A stretch of 38,308 bases of DNA, taken from contig JASHNX010000221.1 in NCBI GenBank assembly GCA_030041415.1, positions 1-38,308 of the forward strand, given 5' to 3'. Of this stretch, positions 1 through 10,583 are shown piece by piece; the first letter of the stretch is position 1; the number at the start of each line of letters is the position of its first letter. The notes beneath the pieces were generated by a model. The model was given only the letters and a program-made list of their open reading frames with translations. It did no database searches and had not been told where the DNA came from. This DNA is from Candidatus Sulfotelmatobacter sp. GTDB taxonomy: Bacteria; Acidobacteriota; Terriglobia; Terriglobales; Acidobacteriaceae. The translations under genes were made by a program, and so were the position numbers.

Positions 1-790
1 CGTGAATAAAGCAGCCGGCAACGCATCCGGGCCCGCCGTTCAGATATTTGTAACTGCACCAGACGCCGAAGTCTGGTCCCCATTCGTGGAGCTTGAGCGG
101 CAAATTTCCAGCAGCGTGCGCGAGATCAAAACCAACGCTGCACCCGGCTTTCTGTCCGGCACGGGTGATGCTCTCCATATCGAAAGCTTGGCCGGTAGCG
201 TAATTCACCCCGGCCAGCATGATCAGGGCAATTTCGTTTCCGGTCCGATCGATCAGTTCTTCGATGTCGTCTGCGCGCAGGCAAGCTTCGCCCGGCCGCG
301 GGGTTAGTTCGACGAGGGAACTCGTAGGGTCGAATCCATGAAAGCGAATCTGCGATTTCACCGCGTACTGATCGGAAGGAAACGCGCCGCTCTCGACAAC
401 AATCTTGTGCCTTGTCTTGGTCGGCCGGTAAAAAGAAACCATCATCAGATGCAGATTTACAGTGAGCGAATTCATCACCACAACTTCTGTTGGATTTGCG
501 CCGACGAGTTCGGCGGTCTGCTCGGTGAGCAGGCGATGGTAGGGCATCCACGGCAGCTTTGCGTGGAAGTGGCCTTCCACCCCGAATTCGGCCCAATCTT
601 TTAAGTGTTGCGCCAGGTAGTCGGCCGCGGTTTTCGGTTGAAGTCCGAGCGAATGCCCGCATAGGTAAAGACAATCGTTTCCGTCGCCGGTCTTTGGCAT
701 GAAGAAGCGCTTGCGAAAAGCTTTCAGCGGATCGCGGTTATCCATCGCGATTGCAAAGTCCTCGCCGGTTTGAAACCCGGCGGCGCTCAC
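1..790 (-). CDS. kynU: Kynureninase, C-terminus cut by window edge
   Basis: Kynureninase is a cytosolic PLP enzyme that splits 3-hydroxykynurenine (or kynurenine) into 3-hydroxyanthranilate (or anthranilate) and alanine. About 263 residues are present and the C-terminal third lies beyond base 1. The reading frame closely follows the animal-type enzyme: the GHSLGLQPK block at residues 45-53, NSLTVNLHLMMVSF at 107-120, AFPSDQYA at 136-143, the cofactor-binding FDLAH with Asp222, and the Schiff-base lysine in WCSYKYLNGGPG (Lys248). I chose the GTG at 790 because it overlaps the kmo stop by four bases (GTGA) and keeps the GEDFAIAMD N-terminal motif; an ATG at 745 is the alternative. It is the last visible gene of the kynurenine operon and is probably translated by coupling to kmo. 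Confidence 0.93.
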   Translation of the reverse strand, partial: MSAAGFQTGEDFAIAMDNRDPLKAFRKRFFMPKTGDGNDCLYLCGHSLGLQPKTAADYLAQHLKDWAEFGVEGHFHAKLPWMPYHRLLTEQTAELVGANPTEVVVMNSLTVNLHLMMVSFYRPTKTRHKIVVESGAFPSDQYAVKSQIRFHGFDPTSSLVELTPRPGEACLRADDIEELIDRTGNEIALIMLAGVNYATGQAFDMESITRAGQKAGCSVGFDLAHAAGNLPLKLHEWGPDFGVWCSYKYLNGGPGCVAGCFIH

Positions 791-2154
791 TGCGGAATCT
801 CCAAAGGTGTGAGGTTGCGGTGAATCAGTTGGTCCGCCTTTTTCCAATCGAGATCCTCTACGCGATGGATGGACTCGCAAAGTTCTTCCAGCATGCGGTC
901 CTGCACAGTTCCGCGCGCCAGCGCGACCGAATACGGAATCCGATGAAAAGTGACCATGGCATATTTTGGAATAAACAATTTCGGGTATTTTTGCTCTAGA
1001 GCCAGCTCCACTTTTTTTCGAAACAGAAATCGCGAATCCGCTACCCGATCGCGCATTTCGATGAAGTTTTCAACGGCCATGTCGGCGATGGCATCGGTGT
1101 TTGTCTTGCGTTGGCTTTCAAATTCTGGAAAAATTCGCGCCCAATCGGAACCGTGCTGATCGATCAAGTCGACCAAGGCTGTGCAGTCCTCGAATCCGCA
1201 ATTGATTCCCTGGCCGAAAAACGGAACGATGGCATGGGCCGCATCTCCCAGCAGCAGGGCTTTGCCGCCTACGTGCCATGGAGAACATTTTATGGTGACC
1301 ATGGAACCAGTGGGATTGGCAAAGTAGTTTTCCGTGAGTTGCGGCATCAACTGAGCCGCATCTGCGAAGCGGGACTGAAAAAAGGCGCGCACTTGTTCGG
1401 GGGTATTTAAACTTGCAAAGCTCTCGGGTCCTTCGAACGGCAGAAACAGAATGCAGGCGAACGTACCATCGATGTTCGGCAAGGCGATCAGCATAAGATT
1501 GCCGCGCGGCCAGATGTGAAGCGCATTAGTTTCCAGCAGATGCTCTCCACGAGCGCCTGCCGGAATTGTCAGCTCCTTGTATCCGTGTCCCAGATGCTGC
1601 TGAGAAAAATCGAAGCGATTCAGCTTGAGCATCGCCATGCGAATCGCCGATGTCGATCCATCGCAGGCAATCAGAACCGTTGGCTGGCAGCTGGTTTCAC
1701 TGCGAGGATTCCCTTCGCGCAATCGTATGGTGCCGGTTTCCATGTCGTATCCGGTGCAGCGCTGGTTGAAATGAATTGTTGCGCCCTGCTCTTCGGCCGC
1801 GTTCATGAGCGCGATGTTCAGTTCGGCCCGGGAAATAGAATTGATGACCTCAGTTTCATTTTGCCCATAAGGTTGAAATGTAAGCTCACCGGCCAGCGAG
1901 TGCATCATTCTTCCTCTCATCGGGATTATGATGCTCCGCATGCGCTCCCACAATCCTGTCTGCTGTAGGGCATAGATACCGCGCGCGGAAAGAGCGAGAT
2001 TAATCGATCGGCCAGCGTTTACGCGAACCTGGCGCATATCCGGACGTCGCTCATAGACTTCTACATCGAACCCGCGTTGCCGCAGGAGGATGGCAAGAAG
2101 CGGTCCGTTCAGACCGGCTCCGATGAGTGTGATTTTGTCAGGAGAGGGTTTCAT
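787..2154 (-). CDS. kmo: Kynurenine 3-monooxygenase
   Basis: This is an FAD-dependent aromatic hydroxylase that turns L-kynurenine into 3-hydroxykynurenine using NADPH and oxygen. Its 455 residues match the family length. The N-terminus has the FAD dinucleotide fold with GAGLNG at residues 12-17 and the acidic end of strand two in EVYERR. RVNAGRSINLALSARG at about 44-59 is typical of KMO, and the second FAD motif GDAAHAIVPFFGQGINCGFED lies at about 303-323. A C-terminal region follows, as in the eukaryotic and Pseudomonas enzymes, where it helps bind substrate. The gene starts 76 bases after the ACMSD-TDO fusion and its stop overlaps the kynU start, placing it directly before the enzyme that uses its product. 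Confidence 0.95.
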   Translation of the reverse strand: MKPSPDKITLIGAGLNGPLLAILLRQRGFDVEVYERRPDMRQVRVNAGRSINLALSARGIYALQQTGLWERMRSIIIPMRGRMMHSLAGELTFQPYGQNETEVINSISRAELNIALMNAAEEQGATIHFNQRCTGYDMETGTIRLREGNPRSETSCQPTVLIACDGSTSAIRMAMLKLNRFDFSQQHLGHGYKELTIPAGARGEHLLETNALHIWPRGNLMLIALPNIDGTFACILFLPFEGPESFASLNTPEQVRAFFQSRFADAAQLMPQLTENYFANPTGSMVTIKCSPWHVGGKALLLGDAAHAIVPFFGQGINCGFEDCTALVDLIDQHGSDWARIFPEFESQRKTNTDAIADMAVENFIEMRDRVADSRFLFRKKVELALEQKYPKLFIPKYAMVTFHRIPYSVALARGTVQDRMLEELCESIHRVEDLDWKKADQLIHRNLTPLEIPQ

Positions 2155-2230
2155 TCGAGCGATTCAGCGGACGCGCGGCGCATAAGCCGACACATTCGCA
2201 AGGGACGGGCGGCGCTTTCAAGAAACGGGC

Positions 2231-4090
2231 TCATTCCGTCAGCAATGTTCTGGCCTCCCATAACTCAGGAAAGAATTTCTTATCGAGAGTCAGCTTCAAA
2301 TACGACGCTCCTGCGCTGCCGCCGGTTCCCATGCGAGTACCAATGATGCGTTCGACCAGCTGAATGTGGCGTAGCCGCCAGCTCACGATTAGTTCGTCAA
2401 ACTCCGTCAGCCGTTCACATACGTCGATCCAGTCGCGATGGTGATTCTCATCTTTATATAGCTCGTGAACCGCGCGGGCACGGGCCTGAAAAGTTTTGTT
2501 CTCATTTTCGGCATCAGCCGGCGGCACTTTACTGATCGCCTGCAAAGCAGCGAAAAAAACGTCGTGCAGTGATGGCTCCTCGAGTCTTCGCCTCAGCCGC
2601 TCGTAGGCCTCCGGCGTTGGCCGATGATAGCGAAGCATTTTTTCGTCCTTCAAGCCGCATAAGAATTCGATCTCTCGAAACTGTTCTGACTGGAAACCGC
2701 TGGCTGGCTCCAGCAATCCGCGAAACGCAAGAAAGTGCGTTGGCAGCATGGTTTCGAGAATGGTGAACTGCTCAACGAGAACTCGCGTGATCTCAGTACA
2801 GCGGCGGAGCAATCGCGCGGCCTCGTAGACTTCGTCATGCGATCCGGGCGCCACGGCGGCTCGCTTTAGGTTCGCGACTACCGCGTCGAGATCGTGCAAA
2901 AGCTCCTTGAACCACAATTCGTACGTCTGGTGCACGATGATGAACAGCATCTCATCGTGATGCTCGGGCAAAGACTGCGGGCATTGCAGTTCCAGCAATT
3001 CCGGAACCTTGAGATACGAACTATAGGTCAATTGCCCAGCCGCGGGCACGGACAGCGACGAAGCGGCTTGCGGCTGATTCGGCACGTGGTTCGGTTCCGC
3101 GGGAAATCCTAAAAATCGTTGTGCATTCCTCCCAAGAAGTGCCGACTTCACATGTTGCAGGATCGCGCTTTTACGAATCAGCGAGCCGACCCGTTCCTCG
3201 CCGAGCGGAAACGGATAATCCGATCCCAGCATCACTCGATCTTTCCCCATGGTTTGCAGGAGAAAATTGAGCGTGTGCTCGTCAAATACGGCCGAGTCGA
3301 CGGAAAAGCGATTGAGGTAATGGCTTGGTGGATACTCGCAGTCGCCCCGCGCAACGGGATGATGGTGCCATGCGTTTTCCAGGCGGCCGAGCAAAAACGC
3401 AAAGCTGCCGCCGCCGTGCGCGAAACAAATACGCAGCGTAGGCGGCAAGCGATCGAAAGCGCCGCTGAGTATCAGGGCAACTACCGAAAGCTGCGTTTCT
3501 GCCGGCATGCCAACCGTCCACGGCATCATGTACTTTGGCATGCGGTCGCGACCAAACATTTCCCAGGGGTGGACCAGCACGGCCGCGCCTTCCTCGGCGC
3601 AGTGATGAAGAAAAGTCACGATGCCGGTATCGTCGAGGTTCTTCTCGCCGACATGGTTGCCGATCTGCACGCCAAGGTGGCCGCCCTTCATACAGCGGCT
3701 CAGCTCCTTGCAAGCGGCATCCGTATCCTGAAGCGGCACCTGGCAGAACGATTTCAACCGGCCTTTGCCTCGGCTGCACAGTTCGAGCGCCGCATCGTTG
3801 AACAACCGCGCGCAATCCAGCGCGTGTTCAACAGGGCGGTTGTATGCAAACAAAACAGGAGTTGCCGAGATCAATTGCAGATCAATTCCATCGCGATCCA
3901 TTTCCTGAATCCGCACTTCCGGATCCCAGCACGCCGAGTAAATGTGGCGAAAAAATCGATCTCCCACCATAATGTCGGCTTTTCCGGGCTCGGTATGTTT
4001 GATCCACGGCCAGTCCGGCGAGCCGTAGCGCGCGGCGAGATCCGGCCAGGATTCGGGAAAAAAGTGATTATGAATATCAATGACCTGCAT
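2231..4090 (-). CDS. Fused ACMS decarboxylase - tryptophan 2,3-dioxygenase
   Basis: One open frame of 619 codons joins two kynurenine-pathway enzymes. Residues 1 to about 335 are 2-amino-3-carboxymuconate-6-semialdehyde decarboxylase of the amidohydrolase-2 family: HNH (His7, His9), His174, catalytic His225 in FAHGGG and Asp291 in GSDYPFPLGE match the spacing of the zinc site in the Pseudomonas enzyme. Residues about 354-619 are a complete haem tryptophan 2,3-dioxygenase: LTYSSYLK, the substrate-site His387 in VHQTYELWFKEL, the axial haem ligand His575 in WRLRHIQLVERIIG, then GTGGSAG and the family C-terminus. A linker of about 20 Pro/Ala/Ser-rich residues (about 333-353) joins them with no stop or frameshift. 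The first enzyme of the pathway is thus tied to a late one. The start lies 3 bases after the dioxygenase stop upstream, which suggests coupled translation. The assignment of both halves is firm; whether the protein stays intact in the cell is unknown. Confidence 0.93.
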   Translation of the reverse strand: MQVIDIHNHFFPESWPDLAARYGSPDWPWIKHTEPGKADIMVGDRFFRHIYSACWDPEVRIQEMDRDGIDLQLISATPVLFAYNRPVEHALDCARLFNDAALELCSRGKGRLKSFCQVPLQDTDAACKELSRCMKGGHLGVQIGNHVGEKNLDDTGIVTFLHHCAEEGAAVLVHPWEMFGRDRMPKYMMPWTVGMPAETQLSVVALILSGAFDRLPPTLRICFAHGGGSFAFLLGRLENAWHHHPVARGDCEYPPSHYLNRFSVDSAVFDEHTLNFLLQTMGKDRVMLGSDYPFPLGEERVGSLIRKSAILQHVKSALLGRNAQRFLGFPAEPNHVPNQPQAASSLSVPAAGQLTYSSYLKVPELLELQCPQSLPEHHDEMLFIIVHQTYELWFKELLHDLDAVVANLKRAAVAPGSHDEVYEAARLLRRCTEITRVLVEQFTILETMLPTHFLAFRGLLEPASGFQSEQFREIEFLCGLKDEKMLRYHRPTPEAYERLRRRLEEPSLHDVFFAALQAISKVPPADAENENKTFQARARAVHELYKDENHHRDWIDVCERLTEFDELIVSWRLRHIQLVERIIGTRMGTGGSAGASYLKLTLDKKFFPELWEARTLLTE

Positions 4091-4093
4091 ATT

Positions 4094-5051
<958 letters not shown>

Positions 5052-5064
5052 CTCGTGAATCCGT

Positions 5065-6519
5065 TTACAGCCGAATGCAGATGTTATTCAGTTCGGAATA
5101 GAAGTTCAACGAATGAACGCCGCCTTCGCGGCCAATGCCAGAGAGTCCGACTCCGCCGAAGGGCGTTCGCAAGTCGCGCAGGAACCAGCAATTGACCCAG
5201 GTAATGCCGGCACTCATTTGTTGCGCGACGCGATGGCCACGTTTCAGATCATTTGTCCAGACCGAAGCTGCGAGTCCATATTTTGTTTCGTTGGCCATTG
5301 CGACCGCTTCTTCCTCCCAATCAAACGGAGCGACGTGGCAAACCGGGCCGAAGATTTCTTCTTTCACGCACCGCGCCGACTCCAAAAGCCCGGTATAGAT
5401 CGTCGGTTGCACATAAAACCCGTTGTCGCGAGCATCGCCAAACTCCGGGATTTCTCCTCCGGCGACAAGCGTAGCGCCTTCTTCTTTGGCCAGCTGAAAA
5501 TAAGAAAGAACTTTCTCGCGGTGCTGGGCCGAAATCAGCGGACCAAAATCAGTCGTGGCATCGGTCGGCCATCCTAAGTTGAGGCTTTCCGCTTTTTTCT
5601 TCAGAGCCTCGAGGAAGCGGTCGAAAATTTTGCGTTCCACATATACTCGTTCGGCGCAGAGACAAACTTGGCCGGTATTCAGAAAGACCGCTTCGGACAA
5701 CCCATTCGCGGTTTGTTCGAAATCGCAGTCGGCAAAAACGATCGCGGCGTTCTTTCCGCCAAGCTCAAACGAGACTGGCTTCACGTTGGATGCCGCGGCC
5801 TTCATGATCGCGGCGCCAGTCTTGGATTCTCCCGTAAACGTGATGGCGTTTACATCCGGATGCCGCGTAAGGAATTCTCCTGCCGAGTCAGGTCCGAAGC
5901 CGTGCACCACGTTGTAAACGCCCTTGGGAATCTCGGCCTCTTGCATAACCTCGGCCAGCAATGTCGCGGTTGCGGGCGTCTCTTCGGAGGGTTTGACCAC
6001 AGCAGTATTGCCGCAAGCCAGCGCGGACGCAACTTTCCACGTCAGCAGCAGCAACGGCAAATTCCACGGCGTAATGACGCCGACGACGCCCAATGGTTTG
6101 CGAATCGCATAATTTAAGGCATTGACGCCATCGGGGGTTTGCGTTTGAAAAGCTTCTAACCCAGAGACTTTAATGAGATCGGCGAAGACGCGAAAATTAG
6201 CGGCTGCGCGTGGCACATCTAGCTTCGAAGCAAGGGAAATCGGCTTGCCGGTATCGGCAACTTCGGCTTGAACTAAACAGTCGAAACGCCTTTCAATCGC
6301 GTCAGCAACTTTGTACAACCGCTGCGCCCGCTCACGAACCGAGAGATGTCCCCACTCTGCTGCTAGGGCGCGGCGGGCAGCTTGAACGGCTTCATCGACT
6401 TGCCTGGCGTCAGCTTCGGCGACGTGTGCAATGACGGTTCCATCAGCGGGATTTACATCTGCGAATTGGCGGATGCCGGGAGCGAAACAGCCGTCAATGT
6501 AGTTCAGAATTTGCTTCAC
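5065..6519 (-). CDS. 2-aminomuconate-6-semialdehyde dehydrogenase
   Basis: This 484-residue NAD-dependent aldehyde dehydrogenase (AmnC/NbaE, ALDH8-like) oxidises 2-aminomuconate semialdehyde to 2-aminomuconate after ACMS decarboxylation. The catalytic Cys286 in NTGQVCLC and the general base Glu252 in FELGGKN are 34 residues apart, as in the Pseudomonas enzyme (Cys302, Glu268). Asn153 in PWNLP and Arg104 in LDVPRAA line up with Asn169 and Arg120 there; the arginine grips the substrate carboxylate and favours this substrate over simple aldehydes. 2-hydroxymuconate semialdehyde is the main alternative substrate. The start codon is a GTG. This is the first gene of the kynurenine operon, so the promoter should lie in the 132 bases before it. 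Confidence 0.92.
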   Translation of the reverse strand: MKQILNYIDGCFAPGIRQFADVNPADGTVIAHVAEADARQVDEAVQAARRALAAEWGHLSVRERAQRLYKVADAIERRFDCLVQAEVADTGKPISLASKLDVPRAAANFRVFADLIKVSGLEAFQTQTPDGVNALNYAIRKPLGVVGVITPWNLPLLLLTWKVASALACGNTAVVKPSEETPATATLLAEVMQEAEIPKGVYNVVHGFGPDSAGEFLTRHPDVNAITFTGESKTGAAIMKAAASNVKPVSFELGGKNAAIVFADCDFEQTANGLSEAVFLNTGQVCLCAERVYVERKIFDRFLEALKKKAESLNLGWPTDATTDFGPLISAQHREKVLSYFQLAKEEGATLVAGGEIPEFGDARDNGFYVQPTIYTGLLESARCVKEEIFGPVCHVAPFDWEEEAVAMANETKYGLAASVWTNDLKRGHRVAQQMSAGITWVNCWFLRDLRTPFGGVGLSGIGREGGVHSLNFYSELNNICIRL

Positions 6520-6620
6520 AGAATCCCCGGAGAGGCCTTGAAAAATCGTAACAGGGGAGATCGAAATGAAGCAATCGTCGTGACTTCACCGAATTGCTGA
6601 AACTCATCGGCTGGCGGGTC

Positions 6621-6645
6621 CGGCGAACGTACGATATCGTCGCCG
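6621..6645. promoter_or_regulatory. Inverted repeat upstream of kynurenine operon
   Basis: The gap between the peptidase stop and the first catabolic gene holds a perfect 10-base palindrome, ACGATATCGT (6631-6640), inside a wider CGGCGA...TCGCCG repeat. No run of T follows on the minus strand, so it does not look like a simple terminator. It lies about 100 bases before the operon start, a reasonable place for a regulator site, but no regulator gene is visible in the window and a chance palindrome is possible. Confidence 0.25.
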
Positions 6646-6651
6646 AAGCCG

Positions 6652-8706
6652 CTACTTCCCGCCGACCTCAGAACTTCCGCTGGTCTCGAACTCTTCCTGC
6701 ATCCACTTCTGCAGCGCCGCCATATTCTGTGGACGCCCGAGGAAGTTCTTCACTAAGTCGTTCGCCGACATCGAGCCACCGGGCTCGAGAACGACGCTCC
6801 GATACTTTATCGGCGCAGGGCCGGCGAGTAGATTTTTCTGGTCGAACTGCTGGAAGAAATCTTCAGCAATCTCTTTGTCCCACAGGTAGGTGTAGTAAGC
6901 GGAGGAATAGCCGCCGAGGTGTCCGAACGACGCCCAGAAGTGAGTGTCAGGCAGATACTTGAAAAGCGTGTAACGATCGGAATCCTCGTTCGTGACTTTA
7001 TCGAGATCGACGCTTTCAGGTTTCGTTTTGTAAATGTCGTACGAGATGGCGGTGAAGGAATTTTGCCGGTCGACCCAGCCACCGCGCCCAAATGCCGATG
7101 CACGATTCATGCGCTCGACAAGTTCCGCGGGAATGGGTTCCCCGGTTTTGTAATTGCGCGCGAACTTGGCAAGAACCTGAGGGCTGCGAATCCATTCCTC
7201 AAGCATTTGCGAAGGCGCCTCGACGAAATCGGACTCCATGGTGATGCCGCTAATGCCCGCCCATTGCTGCTGGCCCCCAAGAATGTGGTGCATGAGGTGC
7301 CCGAACTCGTGGAAGAAGGTTTGCACGTCGTTGTAATCCATCAAGCCTGGATCATCCGCCGCAGGCGCGGGAAAATTGCAAACCAGAATAGTTTCCGGCA
7401 GTTGCTTGCCGCGAACGCCATCCAATACCGGCACCATTTCGGCGTGGCTATATTTCCCCGGCCGCGGATGCATGTCGAGATAAAAACGGCCGATCGGCTG
7501 TCCATGATCCAAAACCATCCAGGTCTCAACGGATGGATCCCAGGAGGGGACGTTTTTTTCCTGCTGGAAGCTGACGTGGAAGAGATCGGCTGCCGCATCG
7601 AGGATTCCCTGTTTCACCTGCATGAACGGGAAATAAGGACGAACCGACTGCGAATCAAAATTGTATTTGTCCCGCCGTACCAATTCGGCGAGATAGCTGC
7701 GCTCATAATCCCAGATTTCGGTGGCTCCGGGCTCGCTCTTCTGCTTCTCGGCGAGCAGCATGTCGAACTCTTTTTTCGCGAGCGGCCGCGACGCGTCTTC
7801 CACTTGCTGAATAAAGTCAGCGATGTTTTGCCCCTTCACGATCATCTTGTCGGCGGCGTTGTAGTCGGCCCATGATGAGTAGCTGACGAGCGTCGCGATC
7901 TCGTACCGTGTCTTCATCAGACTGGTGAGAACTTCCAAATTTTTTGGATAAGCTCGGTTGTTGAAAGCAAACAGCAGACGCTTGCGCAGATCGTTGCTTT
8001 TAGCGAACGTGAACACAGGCAAGGCATCGGGATAATCGGTCGAGATGTGGACTTTGCCGTTGGCATCTGGCTTGTGCCGGTCGATGTAGTCCTGCGGCAG
8101 GCCGGCAAGTTCGGAGGGATCTGCCTCGATTTCTTTCCGGCCGTCGGAGATATTTCGATCGAACATCGACTGCTCGTCGGTCGCCTGATCGTTCAGTTTC
8201 TTGAGGCGAGCACGAGTCGGTTCATCTTTGTCGACTCCGGCGAGCCGGAATTCGAGAAGTTGGCGCTGCACATAATAACGAGTGGCAGCATCGGCCTTGG
8301 AAAGATCAAGTGCCGCAAGCGCGTTGTAGACCTCGTGATTCAGGGCGATCGCGGTCTGCGCTGCGCTTGCCTTGGTCAGCATGGCGGTAGCGTGATCGCG
8401 AAATGTACCATCGGGATGCACCTGTTCCATCAGCCCCGCGAAATACCCGGCAGAGTTGTTCTGACGCACGGCCTCGTCGAAGAGCACAAGCGTGTTTTCG
8501 ATCGTGCGTTCGCCCTTCACCGCGAGCAATTCGTCGATGGCGCGTTTGCCGGCGTCAAGTCGGTCATTCTCGATTTTCTCGAATCCGGCGACGTCGGGCT
8601 TGCTCGCCCAGATCGTAGGCTGAGAGACACTCGCATTTTGAGCGGGAAGCATAGAAACCAGAATAAACGGTATGCAGAAAAAAATAGCGAATCGGGAATG
8701 CGTCAT
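6652..8706 (-). CDS. Exported M3-family zinc metallopeptidase (Dcp/oligopeptidase A-like)
   Basis: This 684-residue protein belongs to the thimet oligopeptidase / peptidyl-dipeptidase (M3) family, which cleaves short peptides. The zinc site is complete: His466-Glu467-Phe-Gly-His470 in TFFHEFGHLMHH and the third ligand Glu496 in DFVEAPSQ, with the family spacing of 25 residues after the HExxH. The N-terminus has a hydrophobic segment (about residues 6-22) ending near PAQNAS that looks like a signal peptide, so the enzyme probably acts in the periplasm, unlike the cytosolic E. coli Dcp. It is codirectional with the kynurenine operon but separated from it by 132 bases. A link to tryptophan supply from peptides is possible but only a guess. 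Confidence 0.9.
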   Translation of the reverse strand: MTHSRFAIFFCIPFILVSMLPAQNASVSQPTIWASKPDVAGFEKIENDRLDAGKRAIDELLAVKGERTIENTLVLFDEAVRQNNSAGYFAGLMEQVHPDGTFRDHATAMLTKASAAQTAIALNHEVYNALAALDLSKADAATRYYVQRQLLEFRLAGVDKDEPTRARLKKLNDQATDEQSMFDRNISDGRKEIEADPSELAGLPQDYIDRHKPDANGKVHISTDYPDALPVFTFAKSNDLRKRLLFAFNNRAYPKNLEVLTSLMKTRYEIATLVSYSSWADYNAADKMIVKGQNIADFIQQVEDASRPLAKKEFDMLLAEKQKSEPGATEIWDYERSYLAELVRRDKYNFDSQSVRPYFPFMQVKQGILDAAADLFHVSFQQEKNVPSWDPSVETWMVLDHGQPIGRFYLDMHPRPGKYSHAEMVPVLDGVRGKQLPETILVCNFPAPAADDPGLMDYNDVQTFFHEFGHLMHHILGGQQQWAGISGITMESDFVEAPSQMLEEWIRSPQVLAKFARNYKTGEPIPAELVERMNRASAFGRGGWVDRQNSFTAISYDIYKTKPESVDLDKVTNEDSDRYTLFKYLPDTHFWASFGHLGGYSSAYYTYLWDKEIAEDFFQQFDQKNLLAGPAPIKYRSVVLEPGGSMSANDLVKNFLGRPQNMAALQKWMQEEFETSGSSEVGGK

Positions 8707-8838
8707 TGAAAAGCCTCAGTGATTTCGACGAGCAAGAAACAATTTGGAAATAACTACGGCGCAGAAATTGTTGATGAGCCGATCGAGTGCTGTCAAGCGC
8801 ATGGGTCGGGCGAAACTTCAACAATGTGTTTTGTGCGA

Positions 8839-10461
8839 TCAACGCCAGTGCTTAAGTTGCGGCCAAAGCTCGGCCATAGTGCCGAACTTGGCTCCTCGGC
8901 AGATGAACACAGGAATTTCCTTTTCAAGCGCGTAGGGATTGTCGGCGGACGTGCCGACGTATTGGACGTTCGTCCACAACCGCTCGAGCCGTGATCGCCG
9001 GTCGTCCAGCACGATCATGCAGTTGCCTGAATAGCCGCGCGGGCCCCAGAGAAACCAGGTCTGGTGTCCGCTGAGAGATAAAGGCAAGCCGTACTTCGAC
9101 CCGAGAAAATCGATGGCTCCGGCCTGGCCGTAGTCCTGTGCGAAGATTCCGCAGCGCTCGTCTTCGCGTTCCAAAGGCGTCAGTTGGTTCCATGCGACCG
9201 CAGTTTCGGCAACGATTTCGTCCCAGCCGAATTGATCGGCGTACCATTGCGGCAGCGCGGCACGCGCATGGGAGTGCTCCATGACCGGCAGTTTGAACGG
9301 GAGTGTTCTCGTGTACGCCAAAAAATGTTCGGGTGAAAAAACCGGGACGGTAATTGGAAGCAGGTGTATGCCACCGGCGAGCAGGAGAACAATTATGACC
9401 GGCTTCAACCACGCGAGGCTGTGATGCTTGGGCTGCGATACATCATCCTGCTTGCCATCGACCGCAGATTCGATCACCACTGCGCCTGCCGCCAGCAGCA
9501 TGGGATAGATTGGGGCAAGGTAATAGTTTTTCCCGTGAAGGACGAACATTACCGTGAAGCAAATCAGATAACACCAGCCAAGAAAACGGTACGGCTTGAG
9601 CCTAGCTGAAACAAGCAGTGCAAAGAAGCCGGTCAGCCAGATGGGCGCAGTGATGGGATCGATCAGAAGGGTTTGCTGAAGGAAATATTGCGGCAGGGGA
9701 AGAATCACATCGCGTCCTTCGGCGCGAATGTTGTGCATCAGCTCAAGGAACGGCCAGTGGTAATGAATGTTCCATAGCAGGTTCGGTAGAAAGATCAGAA
9801 ATGCTGCGAGCCCACCGAGCCAGATCCAACGGTTGAGAAAAACCCGCCGCTGCGCGGTCAGCAAAAGTCCCACCACAATGCCGAATCCGAAAAGGGCGAT
9901 CGAATATTTCTCCTCCATCCCTATCCCAGCAACAACGCCGAACCACAGCCAATAGCGCGGGGCGTTCTTTGTTCCATCGCGCTTGACCGCGAGAATCGCG
10001 AAATAAGCGCAGCCCATCCAGAGATTGGGTTCGAGGCAATTGGTGCCGAGCAGGCTTGCGTTCGAGAGATATTGCGGCGCAATCAGGATGCAGATGGCGG
10101 TGAGAAGCAGGGCGAAACGGCGTCCGCCGAGCTCGCGAGCGAGCACGGCAGACTGCACGATTAAAAGAGACGATGCCAGCGCAGGAATAAAGCGGATGGC
10201 GCGAAGGGAATCGCCGAGCACGGCAAGCGAAATTCGGCTGAGAAAAGGAATAAGCGGCGGCTGGTCGACGTATCCCCACGCTAGGTGCCTGCCGCAGGCG
10301 ATGTAATCGAACTCATCACGAAAATAGCCGTAGCGGTTGTTGAAGTAGATGTGAAACAGGAGTTTGGCCAGCGCGATGCCCCAAACCACAGCTAAGCTAG
10401 GGGAGAAGAACACCTTCTCATCGCGGCGGAATTCGAAAGCCTTAAGGTCAGCGCCGGCCAT
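8839..10461 (-). CDS. Family-39 glycosyltransferase (ArnT/PMT-like membrane protein)
   Basis: This 540-residue integral membrane protein resembles the PMT_2/ArnT group, which transfers sugars from polyprenyl-phosphate carriers on the outer face of the cytoplasmic membrane. Near the N-terminus the first outside loop carries YGYFRDEFDYIACG, with the acidic pair expected at the catalytic site, followed by WGYVDQPPLIPFLSRI. About ten hydrophobic segments follow, with Trp/Tyr-rich turns. The C-terminal 150 residues are a soluble region, as in related acidobacterial proteins. The acceptor (lipid A, protein or another lipid) cannot be told from sequence. The gene is divergent from the FecR-domain gene across a 219-base gap and lies 132 bases upstream of the peptidase. 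Confidence 0.82.
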   Translation of the reverse strand: MAGADLKAFEFRRDEKVFFSPSLAVVWGIALAKLLFHIYFNNRYGYFRDEFDYIACGRHLAWGYVDQPPLIPFLSRISLAVLGDSLRAIRFIPALASSLLIVQSAVLARELGGRRFALLLTAICILIAPQYLSNASLLGTNCLEPNLWMGCAYFAILAVKRDGTKNAPRYWLWFGVVAGIGMEEKYSIALFGFGIVVGLLLTAQRRVFLNRWIWLGGLAAFLIFLPNLLWNIHYHWPFLELMHNIRAEGRDVILPLPQYFLQQTLLIDPITAPIWLTGFFALLVSARLKPYRFLGWCYLICFTVMFVLHGKNYYLAPIYPMLLAAGAVVIESAVDGKQDDVSQPKHHSLAWLKPVIIVLLLAGGIHLLPITVPVFSPEHFLAYTRTLPFKLPVMEHSHARAALPQWYADQFGWDEIVAETAVAWNQLTPLEREDERCGIFAQDYGQAGAIDFLGSKYGLPLSLSGHQTWFLWGPRGYSGNCMIVLDDRRSRLERLWTNVQYVGTSADNPYALEKEIPVFICRGAKFGTMAELWPQLKHWR

Positions 10462-10583
10462 CCTGAAAAGAGTATCCTAAGCTTCTCGAGAAATGCTGGT
10501 GGATAACGTTCCTGGCGCATTCAGCCGTAGCTTTTCAAATGTGGCCGAGAGCGGACATCCGGCCAAGTGTGATCGGTACACGA

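Noticed and set aside
126-674. Minus-strand frame of 182 codons near the left edge
   Set aside because: Out of frame with kynureninase, which accounts for the same DNA with full family motifs.
2231-4090. Two separate genes for ACMSD and TDO
   Set aside because: The frame is continuous through the junction, no stop or suitable start with a ribosome site is seen near residue 350, and the linker has the make-up of a true interdomain linker.
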